Assembly (NCBI RefSeq): GCF_016735115.1
Contig: NZ_JAERQJ010000004.1
Span: 389,401 to 453,400, forward strand
DNA length: 64,000 nucleotides
From: Aquimarina mytili
GTDB taxonomy: Bacteria > Bacteroidota > Bacteroidia > Flavobacteriales > Flavobacteriaceae
Direction: 5' to 3'
Shown: positions 19,067 to 28,110 of the stretch, in pieces
Numbering within the stretch: the first letter of the stretch is position 1
How the letters are laid out: the number at the start of each line of letters is the position of its first letter
Made by a program: the position numbers and the translations under genes
The notes under the pieces: model-generated
Told to the model about the DNA's origin: nothing
The model's database searches: none
The model's input: the letters and a program-made list of their open reading frames with translations, nothing else

Positions 19067-19818
19067 TTTTAGTTCAAAATATAAAGAGCACTTTGGCTTT
19101 TTTAGTACTTCCATTTTTATTTTATGGCCAAGCAAATAATGAAGAGATTGCATATTATAATTGGTTTGATAGAATGTTAGGAGAAGAGTATACCGGGCTT
19201 TATAATGGTAAACAATATATTGATCCCGATATCAATAAAATATTTGAAAATAAGCACTCTTTCTTTCTATCTGATAAAGTACTCTCAGGTTCGATTACTT
19301 ATAACGGACAAACCTATTATAATTTAGGAATCAAATACAATTTGGAAACAGAACAGGTTATAGTTACTCTTAAACCGGGTGCAGTTACTTCGGTAATTCA
19401 ATTGATTGCAGATAAGATAACGTCGTTTTATATTGAGGACTATAAATTTGTGAGATTAGATAATACTTTAAATTCAAAGCACCCAATTTCTGGTTTCTTT
19501 CAAATTATTACAGAACACCCCCATTTTATATTATATAAGAAGAATAAGAAAAATCGAAAAGAACGTCTTGAAGATATAGGAGGAAGTAAAATCTATTATG
19601 AATTTACTACAAAAAGCCAGTACATTCTTTTTATGGATAAAGCCTATCATGAAGTCAATAGTAAAGATGATTTTATTTCTATTTTTCCAGAAACTAAACA
19701 AGAGATAAAATCATTTTATAGTACTCAGAAAAAGATAAGAAAATCCGATCCTGATGCTTTCATGAAACAATTGCTGGAGGATGTTATTTATCGATCTATT
19801 TCAAAAAACAATTTATAA
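19063..19818 (+). CDS. Secreted protein of unknown family, first gene of outer-membrane module 2
   Basis: This 251-residue protein starts at ATG 19063 with a signal peptide ending LPFLFYGQ. It is the paralog of the protein at 12195: the YYNWFDRMLGEEYTGLYNGK segment, the VLSGSITYNGQTYYNLGIKY segment and the KSDP(D)AFMKQLLEDV ending line up without large gaps. It ends 2 bp before the receptor start. No known domain was recognised. Conservation in both modules, at the same position, says it belongs functionally with the receptor. Confidence 0.8.
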   Translation: MILVQNIKSTLAFLVLPFLFYGQANNEEIAYYNWFDRMLGEEYTGLYNGKQYIDPDINKIFENKHSFFLSDKVLSGSITYNGQTYYNLGIKYNLETEQVIVTLKPGAVTSVIQLIADKITSFYIEDYKFVRLDNTLNSKHPISGFFQIITEHPHFILYKKNKKNRKERLEDIGGSKIYYEFTTKSQYILFMDKAYHEVNSKDDFISIFPETKQEIKSFYSTQKKIRKSDPDAFMKQLLEDVIYRSISKNNL

Positions 19819-19820
19819 AA

Positions 19821-22592
19821 ATGATAAAAAGAGTTTTAATATTTGTTTTTTTGATTGTTCAGTATAGCTGGTCTCAACAGGAAGAGACATTACTTTCATT
19901 ATCGTACCAAAATCAAGATTTAAGATCTGTTCTACAACAAATAGAAACCATTTCAGATCATCGTTTTTTTTATCAAGATTCATGGATTGATGAGTATAAA
20001 GAATTATCAGGCAATTATAAAGAAGTAGATATTGGTACGATACTTGATGCCATTTTTAAAGACACGTTGCTTAACTTCTTTATTCTCGAAAATCGAGTTA
20101 TTATAACTAAAAACAATGTTATTTATGATACACTACCTAATGGTTTTCTTATAGATACGTCTCTTGTAAACACAAAAAGTAGGGCAAATCATAATAAAAA
20201 TAATGTCAAGTCTGTAACATTTACAAATGATAGTTATTCTTCAAACAAGACTTCTTTAAAAACCATTAAGATTGGTAAAGCTGTAAAAGGAAATTTAAGC
20301 GAGAATTTTAAAGTTTCCGGATACGTTACAAATAACCAAACTAAAAAACCATTAGTTGATGCTATTATCGCAATAAATGGTAATGATATCGGTGTTCGAA
20401 CCAATAGTAACGGGTTTTATGAATTGCAATTAGGTGCGGGCGATCATATTCTAGAAATAAATGCTCTTGGAATGGAAGAGGTCCAAAATCGATTAATCAT
20501 TTATAGTGATGGGAAATTAAATTTTAGAATAAATGAAAAAATAGAATTACTGGATGAAGTTGTGTTGCAATCTGAAATAAACAAGAATGTAGATGAAGTG
20601 GTTACTAAAACAAAGATCGATATAGAAGAATCCAAAAATATACCTCTGGCATTAGGGGAGAGAGATGTTTTAAAGGTAGCAACAACATTGCCTGGTATTA
20701 CTACTGCAGGAGAGGCTTCAATTGGGTATAATGTAAGAGGAGGAAGATCAGATCAAAATCTAATTTTACTTGATGATGCCGTAATATATAGCCCTCAACA
20801 TTTCTTCGGAATTTTTTCAGCCTTAAATCCTTTTGCCTTAGGAGATGCCAATATTTACAAAGGCACTATTCCTGTTGAATATGGAGGGAGATTGTCTTCG
20901 GTTTTCGATTTACGAACCAAAGATGCTAGTGTAGATAAAATTAAAGCCGAAGGTTCTATTGGTCCTGTAACCGGAAATCTACTCTTTGAAATTCCGGTAA
21001 TTAAGGATAAAGCTGGACTTATGATAGGAGGGAGAGGGGCTTATGCAAATTGGATTTTGAATTCTCTAGATGAAGAATCATTAGAAAATAGCGAAGCTTC
21101 ATTTTATGATGCCATTGCAAAATATAATCATCAAATAACCGAAAAATCAAAAGTAGAAGCTACTCTATACTGGAGTAAAGATGATTTTAGCATTACTTCA
21201 GATTCTCTGTATATTTATGAAAATAGAGCATTTTCATTGCGGTGGGATCATAGATTTAATGAGAAAAACAGTGGCAAATTAAACTTGTCTAACAGTCGTT
21301 ATGGTTTTGATATAGAATTCGATGGGGACACTGATAATGATTTTGATCTGGGGTATAGCATTAATGAGACCGAAGTAAAATTTCAATTCAGAAATATTTA
21401 CAATAGCAAGCTTAAATTTGATTATGGATTGTCTAGTAAATTGTATGAGGTAAATCCAGGAGAAATACAACCGGCTGATGCAATATCGATTGTAGAGCCT
21501 CTAAAAATAGAGAAAGAAAGAGCATTAGAATCTGCAGCTTTTCTTGGAGCTGAAATAGATTTATCAAACAAAATTAAGGTAGATGCAGGTATTCGCTATT
21601 CTATGTACAATGCCCTGGGAGAAGGTTCTCAAAATGTTTTTCTAGATGGAGCTCCAAAAGAAGAAGGGAGTATTCAAGAGACCTTGTTTTTTGATAGAAA
21701 CGAAGTCATAAGGACCTATGGAGGACCTGAATATAGAATGTCTGCTAGGTACTTAATTCTTGATAATTTTTCTGTTAAAGCTTCTTATAATAAGACATTT
21801 CAGTTTATTCATACTTTATCTAATAATACCACAGTATCACCAATTGATACCTGGAAATTATCTGATCTTAATATAAAACCACAAAGCTCACAACAATATG
21901 CCCTTGGTTTGCATACAAACTTAGATGAAGGGGCTTACGAATTAAGCTTAGAAGGGTTCTATAAAAGGTCAAAAAACATACTCGATTTTAAAACCGGAGC
22001 CGAAATATTATTGAATGAGAATATTGAAACACAGGTATTACAAGGAAAAGGAAAAGCATATGGGGTTGAGTTTTTACTGAAAAAACAAAAAGGAAGACTC
22101 TATGGTTGGTTAGGATATACCTATTCAAGGTCATTTTTACAATTAGACAGCCAGTTTAGAGAAGAACGGGTTAATAACGGTGTTTTCTTTCCTTCAAATT
22201 TTGATAAACCTCATGATTTTAGTGTAGTAGCTAATTATAAGTTTACCAAACGATTTAGCATGACCACTAATTTTGTGTATCAAACAGGAAGACCTGTTAC
22301 TTTTCCGGTAGGAAACTTTAGCCTTGATGGGGCAGAATTTGCAGTGTTTAGTGATAGAAATAAATTTAGGATACCAGATTTTTATAGGCTGGACATTGGA
22401 GTAAACATTGAGGGAAATCATAAAAAGAATAAGATCGCCCATAGTTTTTGGACTATTTCGGTATATAATGTTCTAGGTCGCAACAACCCGTTTTCTGTGT
22501 TTTTTGTAACAGAAAATGGAGATGTAAAAGGATTACAAAGTTCTATCTTTTCGATTCCTATTCCTTCAATTACGTATAATTTTAAATTTTAA
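19821..22592 (+). CDS. TonB-dependent receptor with STN and carboxypeptidase-like N-terminal domains (module 2)
   Basis: This 923-residue receptor is the paralog of the one at 12934 with the same order: signal peptide (ending YSWSQ), STN domain (about 25-100), carboxypeptidase-D regulatory-like domain (about 165-250), plug (YNVRGGRSDQNLILLDDA) and barrel ending TYNFKF. The plug and the last 250 residues are almost unchanged between copies. The STN region and the linker at about 105-165 differ most, so signalling input or partner choice may have diverged while transport was kept. It sits 2 bp after the first module gene and 3 bp before the DUF4249 gene. Confidence 0.92.
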   Translation: MIKRVLIFVFLIVQYSWSQQEETLLSLSYQNQDLRSVLQQIETISDHRFFYQDSWIDEYKELSGNYKEVDIGTILDAIFKDTLLNFFILENRVIITKNNVIYDTLPNGFLIDTSLVNTKSRANHNKNNVKSVTFTNDSYSSNKTSLKTIKIGKAVKGNLSENFKVSGYVTNNQTKKPLVDAIIAINGNDIGVRTNSNGFYELQLGAGDHILEINALGMEEVQNRLIIYSDGKLNFRINEKIELLDEVVLQSEINKNVDEVVTKTKIDIEESKNIPLALGERDVLKVATTLPGITTAGEASIGYNVRGGRSDQNLILLDDAVIYSPQHFFGIFSALNPFALGDANIYKGTIPVEYGGRLSSVFDLRTKDASVDKIKAEGSIGPVTGNLLFEIPVIKDKAGLMIGGRGAYANWILNSLDEESLENSEASFYDAIAKYNHQITEKSKVEATLYWSKDDFSITSDSLYIYENRAFSLRWDHRFNEKNSGKLNLSNSRYGFDIEFDGDTDNDFDLGYSINETEVKFQFRNIYNSKLKFDYGLSSKLYEVNPGEIQPADAISIVEPLKIEKERALESAAFLGAEIDLSNKIKVDAGIRYSMYNALGEGSQNVFLDGAPKEEGSIQETLFFDRNEVIRTYGGPEYRMSARYLILDNFSVKASYNKTFQFIHTLSNNTTVSPIDTWKLSDLNIKPQSSQQYALGLHTNLDEGAYELSLEGFYKRSKNILDFKTGAEILLNENIETQVLQGKGKAYGVEFLLKKQKGRLYGWLGYTYSRSFLQLDSQFREERVNNGVFFPSNFDKPHDFSVVANYKFTKRFSMTTNFVYQTGRPVTFPVGNFSLDGAEFAVFSDRNKFRIPDFYRLDIGVNIEGNHKKNKIAHSFWTISVYNVLGRNNPFSVFFVTENGDVKGLQSSIFSIPIPSITYNFKF

Positions 22593-22595
22593 AAA

Positions 22596-23798
22596 ATGAT
22601 ATCTTTTCATAAGTATGTTTGGGGTAAAAGAAGGATGTTTTTCATGCTGCTGTTATGTTTAATGTTATCAAATTGTGTAGAAGAATTTGATTTTAAGACA
22701 GAAGATTTTGAAAGTATCTTAGTCATAAAAGCCTCTCTTACCAATGAACAAAAGTATCATCAAATGAAACTTTCCAGAACGTATAAGTTTGAAGATGATG
22801 GTCCGTTAGTTGTGCAAGGGGCAACAGTAAGCATCCTTGAAAATAAAGATATAGTACACACATTTGAAGAAATATTTCCTGGAACATATCAATCTACACA
22901 GATGTTTAGGGCAGAACCCAATAAAAGCTATCAATTGTCTATTGAAACGAGAGATGGGGGAGTGTACATGTCTGAAGAAGAAGTATTACCTTCAGAAAAT
23001 TCAATAATTGATGAAGTATACCCGAAACGCATGTTTAATGATAATGGGACAGAAGGAGTAGGGATTTTAATAGATAGTTATGACATAACGGGAAATTCTA
23101 ACTATTACCGCTATGAATTTGAAGAAACATATAGAATTACTGCTGATTTTTGGACTCGTGTAGATTTAACAACCTCATTAGAGTTTGTAGATCGACCCGA
23201 TGGACAAGAAAAATGTTATAATGGTGGCACGTCTAATAAAATTATTATTACCGACACAAGCGGTTTGCTCGAAGATAAAGTAACCGGACTATTACTTCAT
23301 TTTATTGATGCCGAAGATATTAGTGTAGCTGATCGATATAGTATTTTGGTTAGGCAATTCGTACAATCAAGAGAAGCTAATGGATTTTATAATGTGATAA
23401 ATAATTTTTCAGAATCCGAAAGTTTGTTTTCGCAACTTCAACCGGGTTTTGTGAGCGGAAATATTATTTCAACTATAAATGAGAATGAGCGCATATTAGG
23501 CTTTTTTGAAGTAGCATCGGTAACCGAAAAACGAATGTTCTTTAACCGTGAGGATATTATTAGAGATCTGCCAAGATTTTCTCCGGTATGTGATCGCGTT
23601 ATTCCTAGGCAAGAATCTAATGAGACTGAAGATGAGTTTTTAAGGCGTTTACGGGCTTTAATAGCATCTGGTAGTGTTAAATTTTTAGAAGAGATAAGAG
23701 ACCCGGATAGTGGAAGTACCTATGTCTTTGTCCCTAGAGGGTGTGGTGATTGTACGGTGTATGGGCGAAGTATAATTCCAGATTTTTGGGAAAATTAA
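22596..23798 (+). CDS. DUF4249 domain lipoprotein (module 2)
   Basis: This 400-residue paralog of the protein at 15722 has a clean lipobox (LMLSNC, Cys about residue 27) followed by VEEFDFKTEDFESILVI. The family-typical KLSRTYKFED strand and the C-terminal PRGCGDCTVYG cysteine pair are both present. It starts 3 bp after the receptor stop, indicating translation coupling. It is the presumed outer-membrane partner of the module 2 receptor. Confidence 0.88.
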   Translation: MISFHKYVWGKRRMFFMLLLCLMLSNCVEEFDFKTEDFESILVIKASLTNEQKYHQMKLSRTYKFEDDGPLVVQGATVSILENKDIVHTFEEIFPGTYQSTQMFRAEPNKSYQLSIETRDGGVYMSEEEVLPSENSIIDEVYPKRMFNDNGTEGVGILIDSYDITGNSNYYRYEFEETYRITADFWTRVDLTTSLEFVDRPDGQEKCYNGGTSNKIIITDTSGLLEDKVTGLLLHFIDAEDISVADRYSILVRQFVQSREANGFYNVINNFSESESLFSQLQPGFVSGNIISTINENERILGFFEVASVTEKRMFFNREDIIRDLPRFSPVCDRVIPRQESNETEDEFLRRLRALIASGSVKFLEEIRDPDSGSTYVFVPRGCGDCTVYGRSIIPDFWEN

Positions 23799-23875
23799 TA
23801 CGTTATTGTGCAATTATTAAATAGAATATAGTAATAGTCAGTCATTAAAAACTGAATATTAAGAAATTTAAAAGT

Positions 23876-25651
23876 GTGAAAATCAAATCTTTATTATATA
23901 TAGTTTTCTTCTGTACAATAAGTGTACAGGCCCAACGCAAATCGGTTTTAAAAGCGGTCGAAGATGTAGTGGGGTATAATCAAATACCTTCAGAAAATGT
24001 ATTTATACATTACAATACCACATTACTATTTGCCGGAGAATATTTGTACTATAATTTGTATTGTCTTAATGCCAAAAATAATTTGCTAAGTGCAATAAGT
24101 AAAATTGCTTATGTTAAGCTTATTGATGATGAAGGTCAATCTGTTTTTGAACATAAAATTAAACTAGAAAATGGTTTGGGGCAGGGTGATTTTTTTATTC
24201 CGGTTTCTATTCCCTCTGGAAATTATAAGTTAATAGGATATACTCAATGGATGCTTAATGCTAGGAAAGCCGGTTTTTTTCGGGGAGACGTTAGTATTAT
24301 TAACCCCTATCAGGGAGATCAAGGTAAAATTCTGGAAACAAATCTTAGAAAAGAAGCTTCAGACAAGTACGCACAAGACAACATAATAAGTACAAATAAT
24401 TTTGAAACAAGAAAAGATAATAGCACTATTTTTATAAAGGATACAGTCTACTCAAAAAGAAGTCGTGTCCAATTTAATATTCAAAAAAGTGAGGTGCAAG
24501 ACGGAAATTATTCTATTTCAGTGAGAAAAATGGATACTTTTAAAAAAGCAAAACCCACTACAACTACAGATTTTTTTGAGTTAGACTCAACATCGGCTGT
24601 TAACGCTAGTGGAGCTATAGGAGATTCTATTTTTCTTCCAGAAATGAGAGGAGAATTGATATATGGAAGAATCATTTCAAACGATTCATCTTTTTCAGTT
24701 TCACAACTAGATGTAGGGTTATCTGTTTCAGGAAAAATAAATGATATTAAAATGGTATCAACAGACGATAAAGGAAATTTTATCATGTGTCTTGATCAGC
24801 ATCATAATGAAGATAAAATAATGATAGAAGTTCAGGATGTGGATAAAACAAAGTATACGATTTTGACAGATAATATTCCTGAAACTGATCTAGGTAGCCT
24901 AGATTTTTACTCTTTTAAAATTGAGCAAACTTCATTAGATGAAATTATAAAAAGAAGTGTTTATAATCAGATAGAAAATAGTTTTTATAATCTAAAGCCT
25001 GATACAATACAAGACCGTGCAATAGTTTCTTCTTTTTACGGCAAAGATTATGTCAACTATGATTTGGATGAATATACAAGGTTTTCAACAATGAAAGAAA
25101 CCATTGTAGAGGTTGTTGAAGGAGTTCGTATAAGAAAAAATAAGAGGGGAAAAGAGGTGTTTAGTATTTACAAAGATTATGTTGGAGGATCAAAATCCAA
25201 TTATTTACCATTGGTATTGGTTGATGGAGGGATTGTACAAGATCATGAAGATATTATCAATTATGATGTTAGAGAAATAGGGAACATTAGATTTATTAAA
25301 GACCGATATTATATAGGAACCAAAGTCTTTGAAGGTATTTTAGAAATTAAAACTTTAAAAGAAAATTATTGGGAGCAATTGGAACGGAAGGGGAGTATTC
25401 AATTTAATGATTTGAAACTATTAGAGAAGAAAAGATATTATAAACAAGCATACGATAAGTCTAACAAAGATAATCGTATTCCAGACTATAGACATCAGTT
25501 GTTATGGTCTCCTAATGTTGAAATCTCTGGAGAAGGTGTAGCATTAGACTTTTATACTTCTGATGTTGCTGGCGATTTTGAGATTACCTTACAAGGATTT
25601 ACTAAAAAAGGGAAAGCTGTATCAATTACACAACATTTTAAAGTAAAATAA
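23876..25651 (+). CDS. Macroglobulin-like exported protein, last gene of module 2
   Basis: This 591-residue product starts at GTG 23876 (MKIKSLLYIVFFCTISVQAQ), which gives a good signal peptide; no ATG fits. It is the paralog of the protein at 16991. The MG-like domain at about 30-150 includes FIHYNTTLLFAGEYLYYNLY and IPSGNYKLIGYTQWML. The PEMRGELIYGRI segment and the C-terminal FEGILEIKTLKENY segment are also shared. The 77-bp gap before it is larger than the other gaps of the module. The block ends at the strong hairpin at 25756. Function unknown; a periplasmic role linked to the receptor is inferred. Confidence 0.78.
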   Translation: MKIKSLLYIVFFCTISVQAQRKSVLKAVEDVVGYNQIPSENVFIHYNTTLLFAGEYLYYNLYCLNAKNNLLSAISKIAYVKLIDDEGQSVFEHKIKLENGLGQGDFFIPVSIPSGNYKLIGYTQWMLNARKAGFFRGDVSIINPYQGDQGKILETNLRKEASDKYAQDNIISTNNFETRKDNSTIFIKDTVYSKRSRVQFNIQKSEVQDGNYSISVRKMDTFKKAKPTTTTDFFELDSTSAVNASGAIGDSIFLPEMRGELIYGRIISNDSSFSVSQLDVGLSVSGKINDIKMVSTDDKGNFIMCLDQHHNEDKIMIEVQDVDKTKYTILTDNIPETDLGSLDFYSFKIEQTSLDEIIKRSVYNQIENSFYNLKPDTIQDRAIVSSFYGKDYVNYDLDEYTRFSTMKETIVEVVEGVRIRKNKRGKEVFSIYKDYVGGSKSNYLPLVLVDGGIVQDHEDIINYDVREIGNIRFIKDRYYIGTKVFEGILEIKTLKENYWEQLERKGSIQFNDLKLLEKKRYYKQAYDKSNKDNRIPDYRHQLLWSPNVEISGEGVALDFYTSDVAGDFEITLQGFTKKGKAVSITQHFKVK

Positions 25652-25755
25652 CCTTTTTATGCCTTTTCAAGTCATTAAAAAGGTTTAGAGCAAACTTAGT
25701 TCGAGTAGCATAATCCCCATGTTAACTTCCAAATAGTTGAAGTAAAAGTTATTAA

Positions 25756-25784
25756 AAAACCCGGAACGTTGTGTTCCGGGTTTT
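25756..25784. terminator. Strong bidirectional terminator between convergent operons
   Basis: A perfect 12-bp stem pairs AAAACCCGGAAC (25756-25767) with GTTCCGGGTTTT (25773-25784) around a 5-nt loop. The stem has A/T runs on both outer sides, so it can serve both module 2 (plus) and the SusCD operon (minus). Confidence 0.85.
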
Positions 25785-25804
25785 CGCAAGTTGAGTTAAA
25801 TAGG

Positions 25805-25824
25805 CTATTGCGTACACGCAATAG
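25805..25824. repeat. Perfect 20-bp palindrome
   Basis: CTATTGCGT (25805-25813) and ACGCAATAG (25816-25824) are perfect inverted arms around AC. There is no T run beside it, so it is not an obvious terminator. It may be a protein site or part of the minus-strand mRNA end, 24 bp after the DUF4302 stop codon. Confidence 0.55.
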
Positions 25825-25847
25825 GGAGTTAATCTTTTTTTATTCTT

Positions 25848-27182
25848 TTAAATTCCATAAATAGAGAACCTGAAATTTGGAAAGCTTACACTTGTTACAG
25901 AAAATGAAGGATTCGATGCAAAAGGACTTTCATTAGTTTCCTGTATATACCATCCAGATCCGTCAATAAGTAAAAGTATAACACTGATTACATCATCAAT
26001 AGGGTCTGTAGCACCAAGATATCCAAGGGTTAGTCTTTCTCCTGGAGTTACAGTAAAATTGAAAGCCGCAGTTAAAGGCCCTCCAGGACCATCAACACCT
26101 CTAAAGATAATTCCATGAACACCAGGACCAAACAAATTCATTCTGATGTCTAAACCTGTTGCGCCAACACTCTTTAACAAGTTTAAAAAATCTGGAGAAG
26201 TTTGTTGTAAATAAAACTGGGATGTATTATCGAAGTACAAATATCTTGCAAACCTTGTATCAAAGGTATCTACATCATCTGAAAACAATGAAGGAACTAG
26301 TGCCGTGGCAACAGGTGCTAGGTCGTAACCAATAACAGTGTTTAACCCTCCGTCTTCGGATGTAAAAGTATTGGTTGCTTCATCGAAGATAAAGCTTATT
26401 ATATCAACATTGTTTACTGTTAAAGGATTAACTAGGTCAAAACCATTATCATTTGCTAATACAGGATATGATGTTGAAGCTATGTTTCCAGTTTCTTGAT
26501 CAAAAGTTGTAATGATTCCTACTCTCTCAAACTCTGAAAAGGAAAATGTTCCTTGAAACAAAGGCTCAGCCATTGGGTCTGCAGAAGGGTCAGTTACAAT
26601 TATATTTCTAAGAAAACTAGTTGTACCATTACCTATGGCTATCTCATCATATGATGTTCTTGTACCAATTACTCTCTCTCTTTCTCCCGCTGTGGCTTTT
26701 TCAAAAACAATTTTTGTAATATCATCGCCATTATCAGTTTTACTTCTAAACTCAATTCGATCTGCTGTTACGCTCTCAAAAACAAATTGAAATTCAGCTT
26801 GTAAAACAAAATTATTGATTTCGAATAGGTTGTGAAAGGTAGAGTAATTCTCAAATACTAATTCGGGTAATTGACTTTTACCTACTCTATAGGTGGTCTC
26901 AAGGTCCTGACCGCCTAAAGCATAGTCAGAAACTATTTCTACAGTATCATCTTCATTGAAATCTAAGAAGATATTATAAAACCCAACACTATTATTCGGT
27001 TGGTACAAAAGTTTCCATCCAAATTCAGAATCTACCAGTGTTTTTTTATAGTTACTTAATAACTCGGTTGTTCTAGTTTCACCGTCTTCATCGAATAATC
27101 GATCTACTTCATTGTCACTACTACAAGAAATTATACTTATAGCAAGTAAAAACAATGTATATATTTTTATGTTTTTTAACAT
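25848..27182 (-). CDS. DUF4302 domain lipoprotein
   Basis: This 444-residue lipoprotein has the lipobox ISIISC with Cys at residue 20. The N-terminal pattern (ELLSNYKKTLVDSEFGWKLL and a later DFNEDDTVEIVSDY) matches DUF4302 proteins, which are encoded with SusC, SusD and a zinc metallohydrolase lipoprotein in Bacteroidetes. It is the last gene of that four-gene operon, 15 bp after the metallohydrolase gene. It is probably a surface-exposed outer-membrane lipoprotein of the uptake complex; the biochemical role is unknown. Confidence 0.85.
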   Translation of the reverse strand: MLKNIKIYTLFLLAISIISCSSDNEVDRLFDEDGETRTTELLSNYKKTLVDSEFGWKLLYQPNNSVGFYNIFLDFNEDDTVEIVSDYALGGQDLETTYRVGKSQLPELVFENYSTFHNLFEINNFVLQAEFQFVFESVTADRIEFRSKTDNGDDITKIVFEKATAGERERVIGTRTSYDEIAIGNGTTSFLRNIIVTDPSADPMAEPLFQGTFSFSEFERVGIITTFDQETGNIASTSYPVLANDNGFDLVNPLTVNNVDIISFIFDEATNTFTSEDGGLNTVIGYDLAPVATALVPSLFSDDVDTFDTRFARYLYFDNTSQFYLQQTSPDFLNLLKSVGATGLDIRMNLFGPGVHGIIFRGVDGPGGPLTAAFNFTVTPGERLTLGYLGATDPIDDVISVILLLIDGSGWYIQETNESPFASNPSFSVTSVSFPNFRFSIYGI

Positions 27183-27197
27183 CTTGTCTCCATTTAA

Positions 27198-28100
27198 TTA
27201 GTTAATACTTTTCAAAAATTCGTCTCTTAAGACTAAAATATCAATACCAACATCTTCTTTCATATATTTTACAACGGCATCATATTTTTGCTGTATACGC
27301 TGTCTCCCTTCATTTCTATCTAGACAATCTTGTCCTAGTCCGGTACAATCTTCCGGAGTTATATAGGTAGCTTCGAATACTGCTGGATCTGTAGTTACAA
27401 TATATGACACAGTTTCTGCAAAATCTTCTCCTACCGCCGAGGTAGCATATGGTGTTACCATTCCTCTAGCAATAGCAGTCTCTAGAGTTTCGTTTGTCCA
27501 AGTACCAGGAGTGGTGTAATCTTCACTAGAAATATTATAAAAAGCTTCAACATCAAAATTAAAATTCTGATCTACGATATGGGCAAATTCGTGATGAAGC
27601 GTTCTGAAGGTTTGTAGAATCCAAGTAGTATTGTCCGGTGCATATTCATTTGCCTGCGTAAGAGTGACTCTAACTCCTGCATCAGCAATACCCAAAGTAA
27701 TTGTACCGTCTCCATTGTATAAGGGAGATCCTAAAATCACAATTTCTCCAGGAAAATATGTTGTTAAGAATTCTCCTCCTTGATCTGAAGCTTTATTATA
27801 AGGTTCAATCCATGCCTGTTTAATAAGTTCGGCTATTGGTTTTACAACATCTAAACGAGGCGGTGTTGCCTGTTTTGAAGGGTCAATATATCGATCTACA
27901 AATTTGTAAATTACATTACAACCATAAGGATCTCTAAATTCTGTTTTTAGAAATTGATCAAGTTCTACAGTCGATTCAACTTCATTGTTTTCAAAAATAG
28001 AATTTGGTTTTAATGTTTCTTCTCTTTCACATCCTGATAGTATTGATAAACTAACAAGAAGTAATAATATTTTTTGCATTACTATATTTTGTGTTTTCAT
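27198..28100 (-). CDS. Substrate-import-associated zinc metallohydrolase lipoprotein
   Basis: The product is 300 residues from ATG at 28100; a TTG two codons upstream is less likely. A lipobox ends at C24 (SILSGC). The zinc motif HHEFAH gives HExxH at H170-E171-F-A-H174, within LHHEFAHIVDQN. The protein matches the family known to be encoded between SusD and DUF4302 genes (TIGR04549 type). It is thought to act on a ligand or on a surface partner at the outer membrane. The gene starts 10 bp after the SusD stop. No glycoside hydrolase accompanies this system, so the substrate may not be a glycan. Hydrolase class is seen; substrate is not known. Confidence 0.88.
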   Translation of the reverse strand: MKTQNIVMQKILLLLVSLSILSGCEREETLKPNSIFENNEVESTVELDQFLKTEFRDPYGCNVIYKFVDRYIDPSKQATPPRLDVVKPIAELIKQAWIEPYNKASDQGGEFLTTYFPGEIVILGSPLYNGDGTITLGIADAGVRVTLTQANEYAPDNTTWILQTFRTLHHEFAHIVDQNFNFDVEAFYNISSEDYTTPGTWTNETLETAIARGMVTPYATSAVGEDFAETVSYIVTTDPAVFEATYITPEDCTGLGQDCLDRNEGRQRIQQKYDAVVKYMKEDVGIDILVLRDEFLKSIN

Positions 28101-28110
28101 ATTCAATATT

